Source: MAG-120531 sp038125995 (GTDB lineage: Bacteria > Bacteroidota > Bacteroidia > Flavobacteriales > Flavobacteriaceae). Taken from it: a stretch of DNA of 64,000 nt. Numbering within the stretch: position 1 is the first letter of the stretch; each line of letters begins with the position of its first letter. This document shows positions 17,464 through 26,356 of the stretch, piece by piece. The notes under the pieces are model-generated. The model saw only the letters and a list, made by a program, of their open reading frames with translations, did no database searches and was not told the origin of the DNA. The stretch lies in NCBI GenBank assembly GCA_038125995.1, contig JAYPEX010000006.1:75877-139876 (forward strand), written 5' to 3'. The translations under genes and the position numbers were made by a program.

Positions 17464-18207
17464 ATGAAAAAGCATATCTTATTCTATGCAAGCTTATTTT
17501 TAGTGTTGGGTGCTTCTGAAGCTTTTGCTCAAGAGGAAAACGTTCCTCTGGAAAAACACAACAACCACTACCACTATTCTAGACAGCTTTTGCCTTATAA
17601 CCAACATCAAGAAGCCGTTAAGGTTTTCAATTCTTCAGTTGACGACACGGTTGATCATATGAATATTGATGTTAGAATCAAACTTTCAGCAGGTATCAAC
17701 GCTATTAACTTTTTAGAGGATGCCGCTTTTTGGCTTCAAGGTCAAGAATTGAGCCGTCAACATCTTTCAATTGGTCACTTAATCTTTGGTGATGATCAAA
17801 AACATCAAGGTTTTCCAAGTTTTGGAATTTCTGCCTTATTTACAGATGGTGCAGAGGTAGGATTAGGAATCACCAAAAATCAATTTGCAGGACAAGATCT
17901 AAACCTGACTTATTTTGCTTTAGATCTTTTTGGAAAATACACCTTCTTACAGGAAAATTTGGTAAGCCCATATTTAAAAGCTTCTTATGGTCGATCTTCT
18001 GTATATGAAAGCTCCTCTGTTAACGGATTTGCTTTTGGATCAGATCTTTCAAGAGAAGTTTCTCCTACTGTTGCTTTTGGAGTAGGTGCTGAAATCAACC
18101 TCACCTATGATTTAGGTCTTTTTGTTGATCTTTCCTACAGAAATGCGTGGGAACAATACGCTCAAAACCATTATGTACAATCATTTGGGGTTTTCTATAA
18201 GTTCTAA
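17464..18207 (+). CDS. Outer-membrane beta-barrel family protein
   Basis: Predicted 247-aa porin-like protein. It has a signal peptide (MKKHILFYASLFLVLGASEAFAQ), a His-rich stretch just after cleavage (KHNNHYHYSRQ), and then amphipathic strands with aromatic girdle patterns (LNLTYFALDLFGKYTF, LVSPYLKASYGRSS, LGLFVDLSYRNAWEQY). It ends in SFGVFYKF, where a terminal Phe is the usual barrel-assembly signal. No specific substrate or partner can be named. It is flanked upstream by a 207-base non-coding region and downstream by a strong terminator, so it is a single-gene unit. Confidence 0.75.
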   Translation: MKKHILFYASLFLVLGASEAFAQEENVPLEKHNNHYHYSRQLLPYNQHQEAVKVFNSSVDDTVDHMNIDVRIKLSAGINAINFLEDAAFWLQGQELSRQHLSIGHLIFGDDQKHQGFPSFGISALFTDGAEVGLGITKNQFAGQDLNLTYFALDLFGKYTFLQENLVSPYLKASYGRSSVYESSSVNGFAFGSDLSREVSPTVAFGVGAEINLTYDLGLFVDLSYRNAWEQYAQNHYVQSFGVFYKF

Positions 18208-18233
18208 TTGATCTGACGATTAAAAATATAAAA

Positions 18234-18259
18234 GGCTCCCTTATGGAGCCTTTTTTTTT
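18234..18259 (+). terminator. Rho-independent terminator
   Basis: The perfect 6-bp stem GGCTCC / GGAGCC (18234-18239 and 18245-18250), extended by flanking A-T pairs, has a 5-base loop (CTTAT) and is followed by nine T. It terminates the beta-barrel gene and, given the A-tract on the left side, can also act on the convergent BNR-protein gene. Confidence 0.9.
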
Positions 18260-18271
18260 GATTTTGTTTTC

Positions 18272-21118
18272 CTATTCAATTTTAAACTCACCTTCAGCTG
18301 AAGTTACACCATCGCTTATACTTACCTTAAAAGTTCCCTTTGGCAAGTAGTGGACGCCATTCTCAGCTTCTTTAAGCTCTTCTTTAAAGTCTGATCTATA
18401 ATTGCTAAGCCCCTTATCTGAAAAACTCAAATCATAGCTGTAGTAGTTTAAGCCAGCATCTGAATTAATACTAGTTGAATAGACTATGAGTCCAGAGATG
18501 TGTTGAATTTCAAAAGACAACTCACCTTTCTTCTTGAGATAGTATGGAATTTGGATCGATGGGGTTCTAGCTTCAGACCAGGAAGATCTTTTGTTACCCC
18601 AGTTGGAACTGTGTCGAATTCCGTTCACTTCAAAAAGGTGTAGGTCTTTTGCTCTAGTCTCAGCATTCAATTCTTGTACATGAGCAATATCCGCTTTGTA
18701 CACACTTCTTCCATGTGTTCCTAGCAATAAGTGTTTTGCTTCCGCTTGAATCACCACATCGTGTACTGCAACTGCAGGGAGTCCCTTTGAAAAGGGTTCC
18801 CAACTACCTCCTTTATCAAAACTAACATAAACTCCATTATCAGTTCCAGCGTATAGTAAATTTTCATCTGATGGGTCTTCAATCACTGAGTTAACCGCTC
18901 CTAAAGGAAGAGCTGCACTGATAAGATTCCAATCTTCGCCATTGTTATTTGAAGCATATATATATGGAGTAAAATTATCTGATCTGTAAGCGTTTAAACT
19001 CATATAGACTCTGTTTTTGTGATGAGTAGAAGGATAAATACTGCTCACCCACTGCTCAGCTGGAAGTCCTTTCGTAATGAGCTTCCAACTTCCACCGCCG
19101 TCATCAGTTCTATAAATCATCCCATCGTCAGAACCTACGTAGATTTTTCCGAATTGAAAAGGAGATTCCTCAACAACTGAAAGCGTCCCAAAAGGAACAT
19201 TTCCTTTCTTACCTCCACTGGTCAAATCACCTGAAATAGTCTCCCAATGATCTCCTCTATCTAGAGACCTGTGTAACTTATTCGATCCAAGATACAAGAT
19301 GTCCTGATGGTGTTTTGATAGAAAAATTGGAGTTTGCCAATTAAATCGAAGTGGCGCTTCTCCCAATTCGTGTTTGGGCTGTATGGGTTTGTAATCATTT
19401 GTTTTCAGATTGACTCTAAAGTAGTTTCCAAACTGATACCCCGTATACACTATATTGTGATCTCTTGAATCAACTTGAACTTGCATTCCATCTCCTCCAA
19501 TGATATTTTTCCAAGGATACTCCCCACTGCTGTGCCATGAGGTATTTAAACGAGCATTATGTGCTCCTTTCCATACACCATTGTCTTGTAATCCTCCATA
19601 CACATTGTACGGTTTTTGATTGTCGGTTGTAATATAGTAAAACTGTCCGACAGAAGGGGTGTTGCTTTTAAGCCAATTGGATCCTCCATCATAAGTGATA
19701 TTAATTCCACCGTCGTTTCCGTTGATGATATGAAGGTCGTTTTGTGGATTGATCCACATCACGTGATGATCTGAATGCATATTATCTCCATTAATAGCGT
19801 AAAAATTTTTACCTCCATCTTTGGAAGCCAATAGAGGAACTCCTCCAATGACAATAAAATCCTTATTTTTTTGAGAAACACCTATTCTAGCAAAGTAATA
19901 GCCGTAGGTATAAAATAAGCCTTCGATAGGTTCCTCATTTTGTTTGGTCCAACTAGCGCCACCATCTGTAGATAAAAAGATCTCTGCTCCTATAATTGGG
20001 GTCTCAAATAGATTGGAGTTCGCATCTTCCAAATAAAGAGCCAAATCAGAGGGTTTTGCTTTTTGGTTTTTAACGAGCTCTTTAACCAATGGAGCATCGT
20101 ACTTTTTTGGAAAACCATTGGATCTCAAGTACTTGTTTAGCTGTCCATCAGCTAAGCTTAAAAATGTGGAGGATTTCATGGTTTTAAAGTCTTCTTTTTC
20201 AAGTGCTCCCTCCTCCTTCCTTTCATCTTCAAAAGTTGTTTGATGAAATTGACTGTCGTGAACCGCGTATACAGTTTGAGCATCATAAACTGCTAAACCA
20301 ATTCTTCCTGCTCCATCTCCTGTTGGAAATCCACTAGTTGAAGTTGAAACTAAATTCCAAGTAGTTCCTGCATCGGTACTCTTGTAAATACCACTATGGC
20401 TTCCACTCCCTATAAAATCCCATGCCTTGCGATCTTTTTCCCATGCGGCAGCATACATAATTTCAAAGTTTTCTGGAGCTGCAGCAAGATCTACTATACC
20501 AGTATTATTAGCGATGTTCAATGTCATTTCCCAGCTTTGACCTCCATCTTTAGTCTTGTAAATTCCCCTTTGTTCGTTTGTCGAATACAGATGACCTAAA
20601 ACTCCTACTACTACCTCATTAGGATTGTGAGGATTGATGAGTATTCTACCGATATGATGTGAATCTTCCAATCCCATATGCTCCCAAGTTCTTCCCTTGT
20701 CAGTTGATTTAAGGACCCCAACTCCTGCATAAGAAGAACGTGAAGAATTGTTTTCTCCAGTCCCTACCCAAATAGTCCCTGTAGGCCAATCCACAGCAAT
20801 GTCTCCTATATTTTGAGTTGAAGCACTTTCCATAACTGATTCAAACGAAGTTCCATTGTTGTTGGTGTACCAAACCCCACCGGAAGCATAGGCTACATAA
20901 AATTCAGTTGAATTTGAGGGGTTGACATCGACGTCGACTACCCTACCACTCATCACAGCTGGTCCAATATTGGTGAATTCCACATTTTTAACAATCGAAT
21001 TGTCTTTGAGAGACTCTTGATAGGTTAAGGATTTTTTTACTGCAGATGCAGGTGATGCAAGTTGTGCGTTCATTACAGAGGTCACTGCAATAAACACAAA
21101 TAAAAGGGTTCTTTTCAT
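18272..21118 (-). CDS. Secreted BNR/sortilin-like beta-propeller protein (948 aa)
   Basis: Large exported protein built from Asp-box repeats (S/T-x-D-x-G-x-T/S-W): STDKGRTW, TKDGGQSW, STDAGTTW, STDGGASW and more toward residue 700. This pattern is that of two seven-bladed propellers as in VPS10/sortilin and GH74-type proteins. The signal peptide is MKRTLLFVFIAVTSVMNAQ. The last roughly 150 residues form a separate beta-rich domain. Such proteins are annotated as glycosyl hydrolases, but catalytic residues of GH74 cannot be confirmed here. A related protein of 1038 aa with the same opening (IGP..GGR-like, ASGGVW-TN motif) is at 60755. It is monocistronic and divergent from the UDP-sugar dehydrogenase. 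Confidence 0.85.
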   Translation of the reverse strand: MKRTLLFVFIAVTSVMNAQLASPASAVKKSLTYQESLKDNSIVKNVEFTNIGPAVMSGRVVDVDVNPSNSTEFYVAYASGGVWYTNNNGTSFESVMESASTQNIGDIAVDWPTGTIWVGTGENNSSRSSYAGVGVLKSTDKGRTWEHMGLEDSHHIGRILINPHNPNEVVVGVLGHLYSTNEQRGIYKTKDGGQSWEMTLNIANNTGIVDLAAAPENFEIMYAAAWEKDRKAWDFIGSGSHSGIYKSTDAGTTWNLVSTSTSGFPTGDGAGRIGLAVYDAQTVYAVHDSQFHQTTFEDERKEEGALEKEDFKTMKSSTFLSLADGQLNKYLRSNGFPKKYDAPLVKELVKNQKAKPSDLALYLEDANSNLFETPIIGAEIFLSTDGGASWTKQNEEPIEGLFYTYGYYFARIGVSQKNKDFIVIGGVPLLASKDGGKNFYAINGDNMHSDHHVMWINPQNDLHIINGNDGGINITYDGGSNWLKSNTPSVGQFYYITTDNQKPYNVYGGLQDNGVWKGAHNARLNTSWHSSGEYPWKNIIGGDGMQVQVDSRDHNIVYTGYQFGNYFRVNLKTNDYKPIQPKHELGEAPLRFNWQTPIFLSKHHQDILYLGSNKLHRSLDRGDHWETISGDLTSGGKKGNVPFGTLSVVEESPFQFGKIYVGSDDGMIYRTDDGGGSWKLITKGLPAEQWVSSIYPSTHHKNRVYMSLNAYRSDNFTPYIYASNNNGEDWNLISAALPLGAVNSVIEDPSDENLLYAGTDNGVYVSFDKGGSWEPFSKGLPAVAVHDVVIQAEAKHLLLGTHGRSVYKADIAHVQELNAETRAKDLHLFEVNGIRHSSNWGNKRSSWSEARTPSIQIPYYLKKKGELSFEIQHISGLIVYSTSINSDAGLNYYSYDLSFSDKGLSNYRSDFKEELKEAENGVHYLPKGTFKVSISDGVTSAEGEFKIE

Positions 21119-21211
21119 GGTTTAAATTTTAAGCAAGTTGAAGATACAAAAATTGTCTGAAAGGATGATTTCAAACTTTCTTCTACGCATTAATTTAGTA
21201 CTTTAGCGAAG

Positions 21212-22486
21212 ATGAATTCAGATTTCAAAAACAAAAAAATAACGATTGTAGGATTGGGGTATGTAGGACTTCCACTCGCTATAGCTTTCTCAAAAAAATA
21301 TGCAGTTGTCGGTTATGACATCAACCCTTTTAGAATAAAAGATTTAAAAAAGGGAATCGATCAAACAGATGAAACAGACCCAATAGAACTCCATGCTGCT
21401 TTAGAAAATGGTTTGCAATTGACCAATGAGATTGAAGCTATTGCTGATGCAACCATCTACATCGTAACCGTTCCAACTCCTGTAAATGAGAGCAAAGAGC
21501 CTGATCTGAGTTTTTTACTCGAAGCTTCTAAAACAATTGGTTCGATATTAAAATCCGGAGATTTGGTCATTTATGAGAGTACCACCTATCCTGGTTGTAC
21601 TGAAGATGATTGCGTTCCCGTTTTAGAAACGTACAGCAAATTAAAATTTAATCACGATTTTTTCTGTGGCTATTCACCAGAGCGTATCAATCCTGGTGAT
21701 AAAATCAATACCCTTACAAAAATTAAAAAAGTAACTTCCGGTTCGACCCCCTTGATCGCCGAATATGTTGACCAATTATACAAGAGCATCATTGAGGCTG
21801 GAACCTTTAAAGCGTCTAGTATTAAAGTCGCTGAAGCTTCCAAAGCGATCGAAAATGCTCAGCGTGATCTCAACATTTCTTTTGTGAATGAACTCGCCCT
21901 CATTTTTGATCGAATTGGTATCGATACAAGAGAAGTCTTGGAGGCTGCTGGAACCAAGTGGAACTTTTTAAAATTTACACCAGGATTGGTCGGTGGACAT
22001 TGCATCAGCGTGGACCCCTACTATTTAACCCACAAGGCAAAAGAACTTGGTTATGACCCTCAAGTCATTCTTTCTGGAAGAAAAATCAACGATTATATGC
22101 CGAGTTTTGTCGCTCAAAAAATGGTTAAACTCATGGGACAAAAAGGAATTCCTTTAAATCAAAGTCGTTGTTTGATTTTGGGAATTACCTTTAAAGAAAA
22201 CTGTCCAGACATCAGAAACTCAAAGATTCCACAAGTAGTTCGCGAATTAGAAGAATACGGTATCACGGTACACACCCATGATTCTCTTGCAGATTCTAAG
22301 GAAGTCAAAAAGCACTTTAATATCGATTTGATTGAATCCTTTCAAACCTACGACAGTATTCTTGTAGCAGTCAACCACCTTGAATACAAAAGTATAAAAA
22401 TCAGTGACTTAAAACGATTTTCAACTTCAGTCGTATTTGACCTCAAGGGTATCGTTCCAAAGGATCAAGTGGATGCGAGACTTTAA
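21212..22486 (+). CDS. Nucleotide sugar dehydrogenase (TviB/WbpO type)
   Basis: NAD-dependent four-electron oxidation of a UDP-HexNAc to the uronic acid, for surface polysaccharide synthesis. The N-terminal Rossmann motif is IVGLGYVGLPLA (12-23), and YESTTYPGCTED is the central helix motif. The catalytic cysteine lies in GLVGGHCISVDPYYL (Cys264), and the C-terminal UDP-binding domain contains GITFKENCPDIRNSK. The pattern fits UDP-GlcNAc/GalNAc 6-dehydrogenases (TviB, WbpO, Cap5L) better than UDP-glucose dehydrogenase. A TACTTTAG -7-like box ends only a few bases before the ATG. No other polysaccharide gene is directly adjacent; related genes occur at 35882-37593. Confidence 0.9.
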   Translation: MNSDFKNKKITIVGLGYVGLPLAIAFSKKYAVVGYDINPFRIKDLKKGIDQTDETDPIELHAALENGLQLTNEIEAIADATIYIVTVPTPVNESKEPDLSFLLEASKTIGSILKSGDLVIYESTTYPGCTEDDCVPVLETYSKLKFNHDFFCGYSPERINPGDKINTLTKIKKVTSGSTPLIAEYVDQLYKSIIEAGTFKASSIKVAEASKAIENAQRDLNISFVNELALIFDRIGIDTREVLEAAGTKWNFLKFTPGLVGGHCISVDPYYLTHKAKELGYDPQVILSGRKINDYMPSFVAQKMVKLMGQKGIPLNQSRCLILGITFKENCPDIRNSKIPQVVRELEEYGITVHTHDSLADSKEVKKHFNIDLIESFQTYDSILVAVNHLEYKSIKISDLKRFSTSVVFDLKGIVPKDQVDARL

Positions 22487-22604
22487 CCCTAAAGTCACAC
22501 TGAATAAAACATCCAATACTAATATGAAACTATCCTTTGTGATGGTTTTTTTTATTCCCTATTCTATAATTTCTTAACTTATGCTTTTTATAAGATACTC
22601 GACT

Positions 22605-23867
22605 ATGAAAAATCTACTTTCCATCTTTTTATTCTTAAGTCTTCTAGTTGTCAATGCTCAAACTTTAGAATTCGCAACCCCTGAATCTGTAGGAATGTCA
22701 TCAAAGCGTTTAGAGCGTTTGACAGATCGATTTAAAAAATACATCGATGAAGGAGCTCTTCCCGGTACAGTAACACTCATTGCTCGTAAAGGGAAGATTG
22801 TTTACTTGGAAGCACTGGGAGCATCTGATATGGAGTCTGATATGAAAATGAAAGAAGATGCTATTTTTAGAATCGCCTCTCAAACCAAAGCCCTCATCAG
22901 TGTTGGAATTATGATGCTTCAAGAAGAGGGTAAATTACTGATTCACGATCCCCTAAGCAACTATATACCAGAGTTTAAAAATTCAACTGTTGCAGTTCCT
23001 AATGACTCCAAAGAAGGATATGAAATTGTTGCTGCGAATCGCGAGATCACTTTAAGAGACCTCCTGACGCATACTGCTGGAATAAGCTATGGAGGTGGAG
23101 CAGCATCAAAGCTTTGGAAGGAAGCGAAAATCCAAGGTTGGTATTTTGCTCATCGGGATGAACCCATTGTTGAAACGATCAAACGATTGGCGTTATTACC
23201 TCAAGAAGAACAGCCTGGTAAGCGATTTGTCTACGGATACAATACTGATATTTTAGGAGCGGTCATTGAAATCGCTTCTGGAATGCCTTTAGATCAATTT
23301 GTTCAAGAAAAAATCTTGAATCCGCTTGAAATGAATGATACACATTTCTACCTTCCTAAATCAAAGCAAAAAAGATTAGCGACCGTATACAATCAACGAA
23401 ATGGTCTCCTGGTCAGAGCTCCAAAATCTGGAGGAATGGAAGGTCAGGGCCTCTATGTTGAGGGTCCTAGAAAGAGCTTTTCAGGAGGTGCTGGATTGTT
23501 GAGTACTGCACATGATTACGCAAAATTCCTTCAGATGATGCTCAATAATGGCGTATACAACAATCACCGTTTTCTATCTAGAAAATCTATTGAACTCATG
23601 ACCACCAATCACTTAGATACTGTAGAATTTCCATGGATAGGTGGCACAGGCTTTGGATTGGGCTTTTCCATAGTGACTGATCTTGGTAAATTTGCAAAAC
23701 CTTCTTCCGAAGGAGAATACGGCTGGGGGGGTGCCTATCATTCCTCCTATTGGGTAAATCCTGAAGAAGAACTTGTTGTGGTCTACTTTACTCAAGTGAT
23801 TCCAATAGCAAATGTCCAAGATCACGACACCCTAAGAGCCCTTGTTTATCAATCCATCATCGATTAA
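22605..23867 (+). CDS. Serine hydrolase, beta-lactamase class C / esterase family
   Basis: Exported serine hydrolase (DUF-type Beta-lactamase domain, PF00144). From the ATG at 22605 the signal peptide is MKNLLSIFLFLSLLVVNAQ; an in-frame ATG at 22581 would add eight residues in front of it. The nucleophile motif S-x-x-K is SQTK in FRIASQTKALIS, the second motif is in FVYGYNTDILG, and the third region is WGGAYHSSYWVNP. These fit family VIII-type esterases and penicillin-binding-like proteins rather than true AmpC. A hairpin separates it from the convergent TonB receptor. Confidence 0.88.
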   Translation: MKNLLSIFLFLSLLVVNAQTLEFATPESVGMSSKRLERLTDRFKKYIDEGALPGTVTLIARKGKIVYLEALGASDMESDMKMKEDAIFRIASQTKALISVGIMMLQEEGKLLIHDPLSNYIPEFKNSTVAVPNDSKEGYEIVAANREITLRDLLTHTAGISYGGGAASKLWKEAKIQGWYFAHRDEPIVETIKRLALLPQEEQPGKRFVYGYNTDILGAVIEIASGMPLDQFVQEKILNPLEMNDTHFYLPKSKQKRLATVYNQRNGLLVRAPKSGGMEGQGLYVEGPRKSFSGGAGLLSTAHDYAKFLQMMLNNGVYNNHRFLSRKSIELMTTNHLDTVEFPWIGGTGFGLGFSIVTDLGKFAKPSSEGEYGWGGAYHSSYWVNPEEELVVVYFTQVIPIANVQDHDTLRALVYQSIID

Positions 23868-23891
23868 AAGGGGATGACAACCTCCCCTTTT
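23866..23891. terminator. Bidirectional terminator hairpin between convergent genes
   Basis: AAAAGGGGA (23866-23874) and TCCCCTTTT (23883-23891) form a perfect 9-bp stem with an 8-base loop. It sits between the stops of the serine hydrolase and the TonB receptor; the A and T ends give short U-runs in both directions. The first bases overlap the hydrolase stop codon. Confidence 0.7.
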
Positions 23892-23912
23892 ATGATTGGT
23901 GCGTTTTCAAAA

Positions 23913-26132
23913 CTAGAGATGAAAAGAAAGCCCAGCGTAGATTCCAAAGGGATGTCCAGCTCTAAAACCTGCAGGAACTCTAGATACTGCGTAGACATCA
24001 TCAAAGAGGTTTACGACATTCATTTTAAGATTAACTTGATCACTTAAAGCATATTGAGCTGCTGCATTGACGATAAAATAAGCCTCTAATGGTTGTGCCT
24101 CAGTTCCAGTACCCGCTAAAGTCCCAAAGGAACCCTGATAACGAGCGTTAAAATTCAACTCAAATCTAGGTAAGACCATTCCCGTGTTTACATTCCACTG
24201 ATGTTGTGGTATGTAAGGTACACGATCTCCTATTTCTACAGAACCCCATAGGTCTTGACTACTATTAAAATTGGATTCAAATTTGGCATTAGTAAGTGTA
24301 TAGGTAAAATTAATGGGCCATTGTAATTTTGAAGTATTGATCACTTGATAGGTCAAAAGAAGTTCCATTCCATGAACAAATACTTCCCCTGCATTGAACT
24401 GATCGAGTGAACCAGTACCTCCACTTGCAGCGCTATCCGATCCTAATAAATTTTCATAGTCATTTATAAAACCAACCAACTCTCCACTTAGGGTACCATA
24501 ATTAAATCGAGAACCTAACTCATAGTTTACACTTGATTCTGCCTTTTCACCTGTTTTACTTCCTGGAGGTGAAAATCCTTTGTGAATTCCACCAAAAACT
24601 GAGAACTGATTCGATTTGGTAGAGTTAAATCCTACACCTGGGATCCATACGCGAACTGTATTGGAGCGCTCACTTAGGTCCGAACCTGAGCGAGTTGCAT
24701 CTGAGGATCCATAATCCAAACGATCTAAGGTAATATCTTCGTAGCGTAATCCAGGAGTCAGGGTTAATCCGTTGTGTTTCCATTTGTAAAGGGCATAAGA
24801 TGAAAAAGCAGTTGCTGATGAAATTCTATTTCCTTGTACACCGCGTATTCCATCTGAATTCTTAACTAAATCTAGATTGATGAGCTGGTAACCATCCTCC
24901 CACTGAAATCGGTCTTCTTCATCGTAATGGTAGCGTATTCCCACTTCAATATCATTAAATGCTCCATTCGAACTATACCAGTGACGATCTAATTTGGTTT
25001 GAATTCCCTTTGAGGTATAGACCCTGTTATTAGCTTTTAACAATAAGGAGTTCGGATCACTGTCTATTGCTCCAGTTAATATTGCCAAGTGATTCGAGAA
25101 TTGCTCAGGATTTGAAATCACTTTTGATAAGGAATGTTTTACACCTTGATAGATCACATCATCCAGTTTATACCAATTGCGTGTAAATTCATTGTGATAG
25201 GCATTAGTAGTCATTTTAAATAATTGATTGAACGCAACAGAGTGGGTCCACATGAACTGTTTTTGTAGTGCATCCATAAGATCCCCCTGAGAAGAAGCAT
25301 ACCTTCTGTATGGATTTTCATTAAAATCTTCAGCTGTTAAACCTAAATAAGTTTCATTTGAGAGTTCATCATAAAAGTGATATTTCAACTCCAAGTATTG
25401 AGGATTCTTAGCCGCTTTTTTCGAACTCCAACGAACTTTGGCCATGACATCAGTGATATCAAATCCAGTATGATCATTAGAATCTAAATTTTTAATGCCA
25501 TCCGAATTATAGTTCGCATATTCTAACAAATAACCCAATTGTCCTTTTTGATCTCCGACTGAAGTTACTAGTTGAGAACTTTTAAAGCTTCCAAAATTTG
25601 TTTTGAATCGAGCTTCAAAGGATTCTGGAATTGAAGTGGATACCATATTCAGGGCCCCTCCTGTTGTATGAGGACCATATTGAACCTGACTACTTCCCTT
25701 AAGTAACTCAACAGCTTCCATTCTGAGAATTGAAGGGAAGTAATAAGCTGCAGGAGCTGCATAAGGTGCTGGAGCGATTAAAACCCCATCTTCCATAAGG
25801 GTAATTTTTGAGCTTCGTTGGGGAGAAGTACCTCGAATTGATAGATTTGGGCGTAATCCAAACCCATCTTCTTCATAAAAATTAATACCAGGTACACGAC
25901 TTAATACTTGGCTGATATCTGTTGCAGAAAAACTAGCCAATTCCTTACTCGAAATATAGTAAGCTGAACCGGTTCGATTCTTTGCAACAAATTGATTTCC
26001 TAAGATCGTATTGGCGCGAATAATAACCTCATCGAGCTGTTGTATGCTATCCAACTCTTGGATCTTATCCTGTGAATAGCCGATCTCAAATGCGACGATC
26101 AACATAATAACTAAAAGGAATGAATTTTTCAT
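23913..26132 (-). CDS. TonB-dependent outer-membrane receptor, FecA-like
   Basis: Outer-membrane active transporter of 739 aa. The signal peptide is MKNSFLLVIMLIVAFEIGYSQ, a TonB-box-like LDEVIIRA follows, and then the plug domain (about residues 55-165, with SQVLSRVPGINFYEEDGFGLRPNLSIRGTSP and GGALNM). The barrel ends with GHPFGIYAGLSFHL, terminal Leu/His-Phe strand pattern. The N-x-R-G and YGPHTTGG motifs resemble FecA and siderophore receptors, so iron uptake is the best guess. No SusD follows, which argues against glycan import. The promoter is bracketed by two near-identical 24-bp palindromes, consistent with Fur-type control (inference). It is divergent from the sucrose-type operon. Confidence 0.9.
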   Translation of the reverse strand: MKNSFLLVIMLIVAFEIGYSQDKIQELDSIQQLDEVIIRANTILGNQFVAKNRTGSAYYISSKELASFSATDISQVLSRVPGINFYEEDGFGLRPNLSIRGTSPQRSSKITLMEDGVLIAPAPYAAPAAYYFPSILRMEAVELLKGSSQVQYGPHTTGGALNMVSTSIPESFEARFKTNFGSFKSSQLVTSVGDQKGQLGYLLEYANYNSDGIKNLDSNDHTGFDITDVMAKVRWSSKKAAKNPQYLELKYHFYDELSNETYLGLTAEDFNENPYRRYASSQGDLMDALQKQFMWTHSVAFNQLFKMTTNAYHNEFTRNWYKLDDVIYQGVKHSLSKVISNPEQFSNHLAILTGAIDSDPNSLLLKANNRVYTSKGIQTKLDRHWYSSNGAFNDIEVGIRYHYDEEDRFQWEDGYQLINLDLVKNSDGIRGVQGNRISSATAFSSYALYKWKHNGLTLTPGLRYEDITLDRLDYGSSDATRSGSDLSERSNTVRVWIPGVGFNSTKSNQFSVFGGIHKGFSPPGSKTGEKAESSVNYELGSRFNYGTLSGELVGFINDYENLLGSDSAASGGTGSLDQFNAGEVFVHGMELLLTYQVINTSKLQWPINFTYTLTNAKFESNFNSSQDLWGSVEIGDRVPYIPQHQWNVNTGMVLPRFELNFNARYQGSFGTLAGTGTEAQPLEAYFIVNAAAQYALSDQVNLKMNVVNLFDDVYAVSRVPAGFRAGHPFGIYAGLSFHL

Positions 26133-26137
26133 TATAC

Positions 26138-26161
26138 TTATTTAGATTAATTATAAATAAT
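26138..26161. promoter_or_regulatory. Palindromic operator candidate A of the TonB receptor
   Basis: An imperfect 24-bp palindrome with arms TTATTTA / TAAATAA spans the predicted transcription start of the TonB receptor gene on the minus strand. It matches site B (26199-26222) at 21 of 24 positions. The overall shape, AT-rich inverted halves around a short centre, fits a Fur-type box, but the binding protein is an inference. Confidence 0.55.
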
Positions 26162-26165
26162 GAAG

Positions 26166-26196
26166 CAAATATACCGCTCAATTAATGATCTAGCAA
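26166..26196 (-). promoter_or_regulatory. Promoter of the TonB receptor gene
   Basis: Read on the minus strand, a TTG (26196-26194) is followed after 20 bases by TATATTTG (26173-26166), an exact TAnnTTTG -7 box of Bacteroidota. The start codon is about 33 bases further on. Operator candidates lie immediately on both sides. Confidence 0.65.
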
Positions 26197-26198
26197 TC

Positions 26199-26222
26199 TT
26201 ATTTAGAATTATTTTAAATAAT
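26199..26222. promoter_or_regulatory. Palindromic operator candidate B of the TonB receptor
   Basis: Second copy of the 24-bp palindromic motif, 61 bp (about six helical turns) from site A, just upstream of the -33 region. Its core ATTATTT-T-AAATAAT is a perfect 7-1-7 inverted repeat, the spacing typical of Fur boxes in other phyla. Confidence 0.55.
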
Positions 26223-26356
26223 TTTTTGAACTATTTGATTTTCAAAAAATTAATATGAAAAATTAATTTACTACAAGGTTATAGTATTAATTATCAGTGT
26301 TTTACAGTTGTATCGAACACTTAATTTCATATATTGCTAAACCAATCAAACAAACT

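Noticed and set aside
24000..26132. TonB receptor as a SusC-type glycan importer of the sucrose operon
   Set aside because: No SusD gene follows, the plug motifs look FecA-like, the gene is divergent from the sugar genes, and the promoter carries twin palindromes suggestive of iron control.
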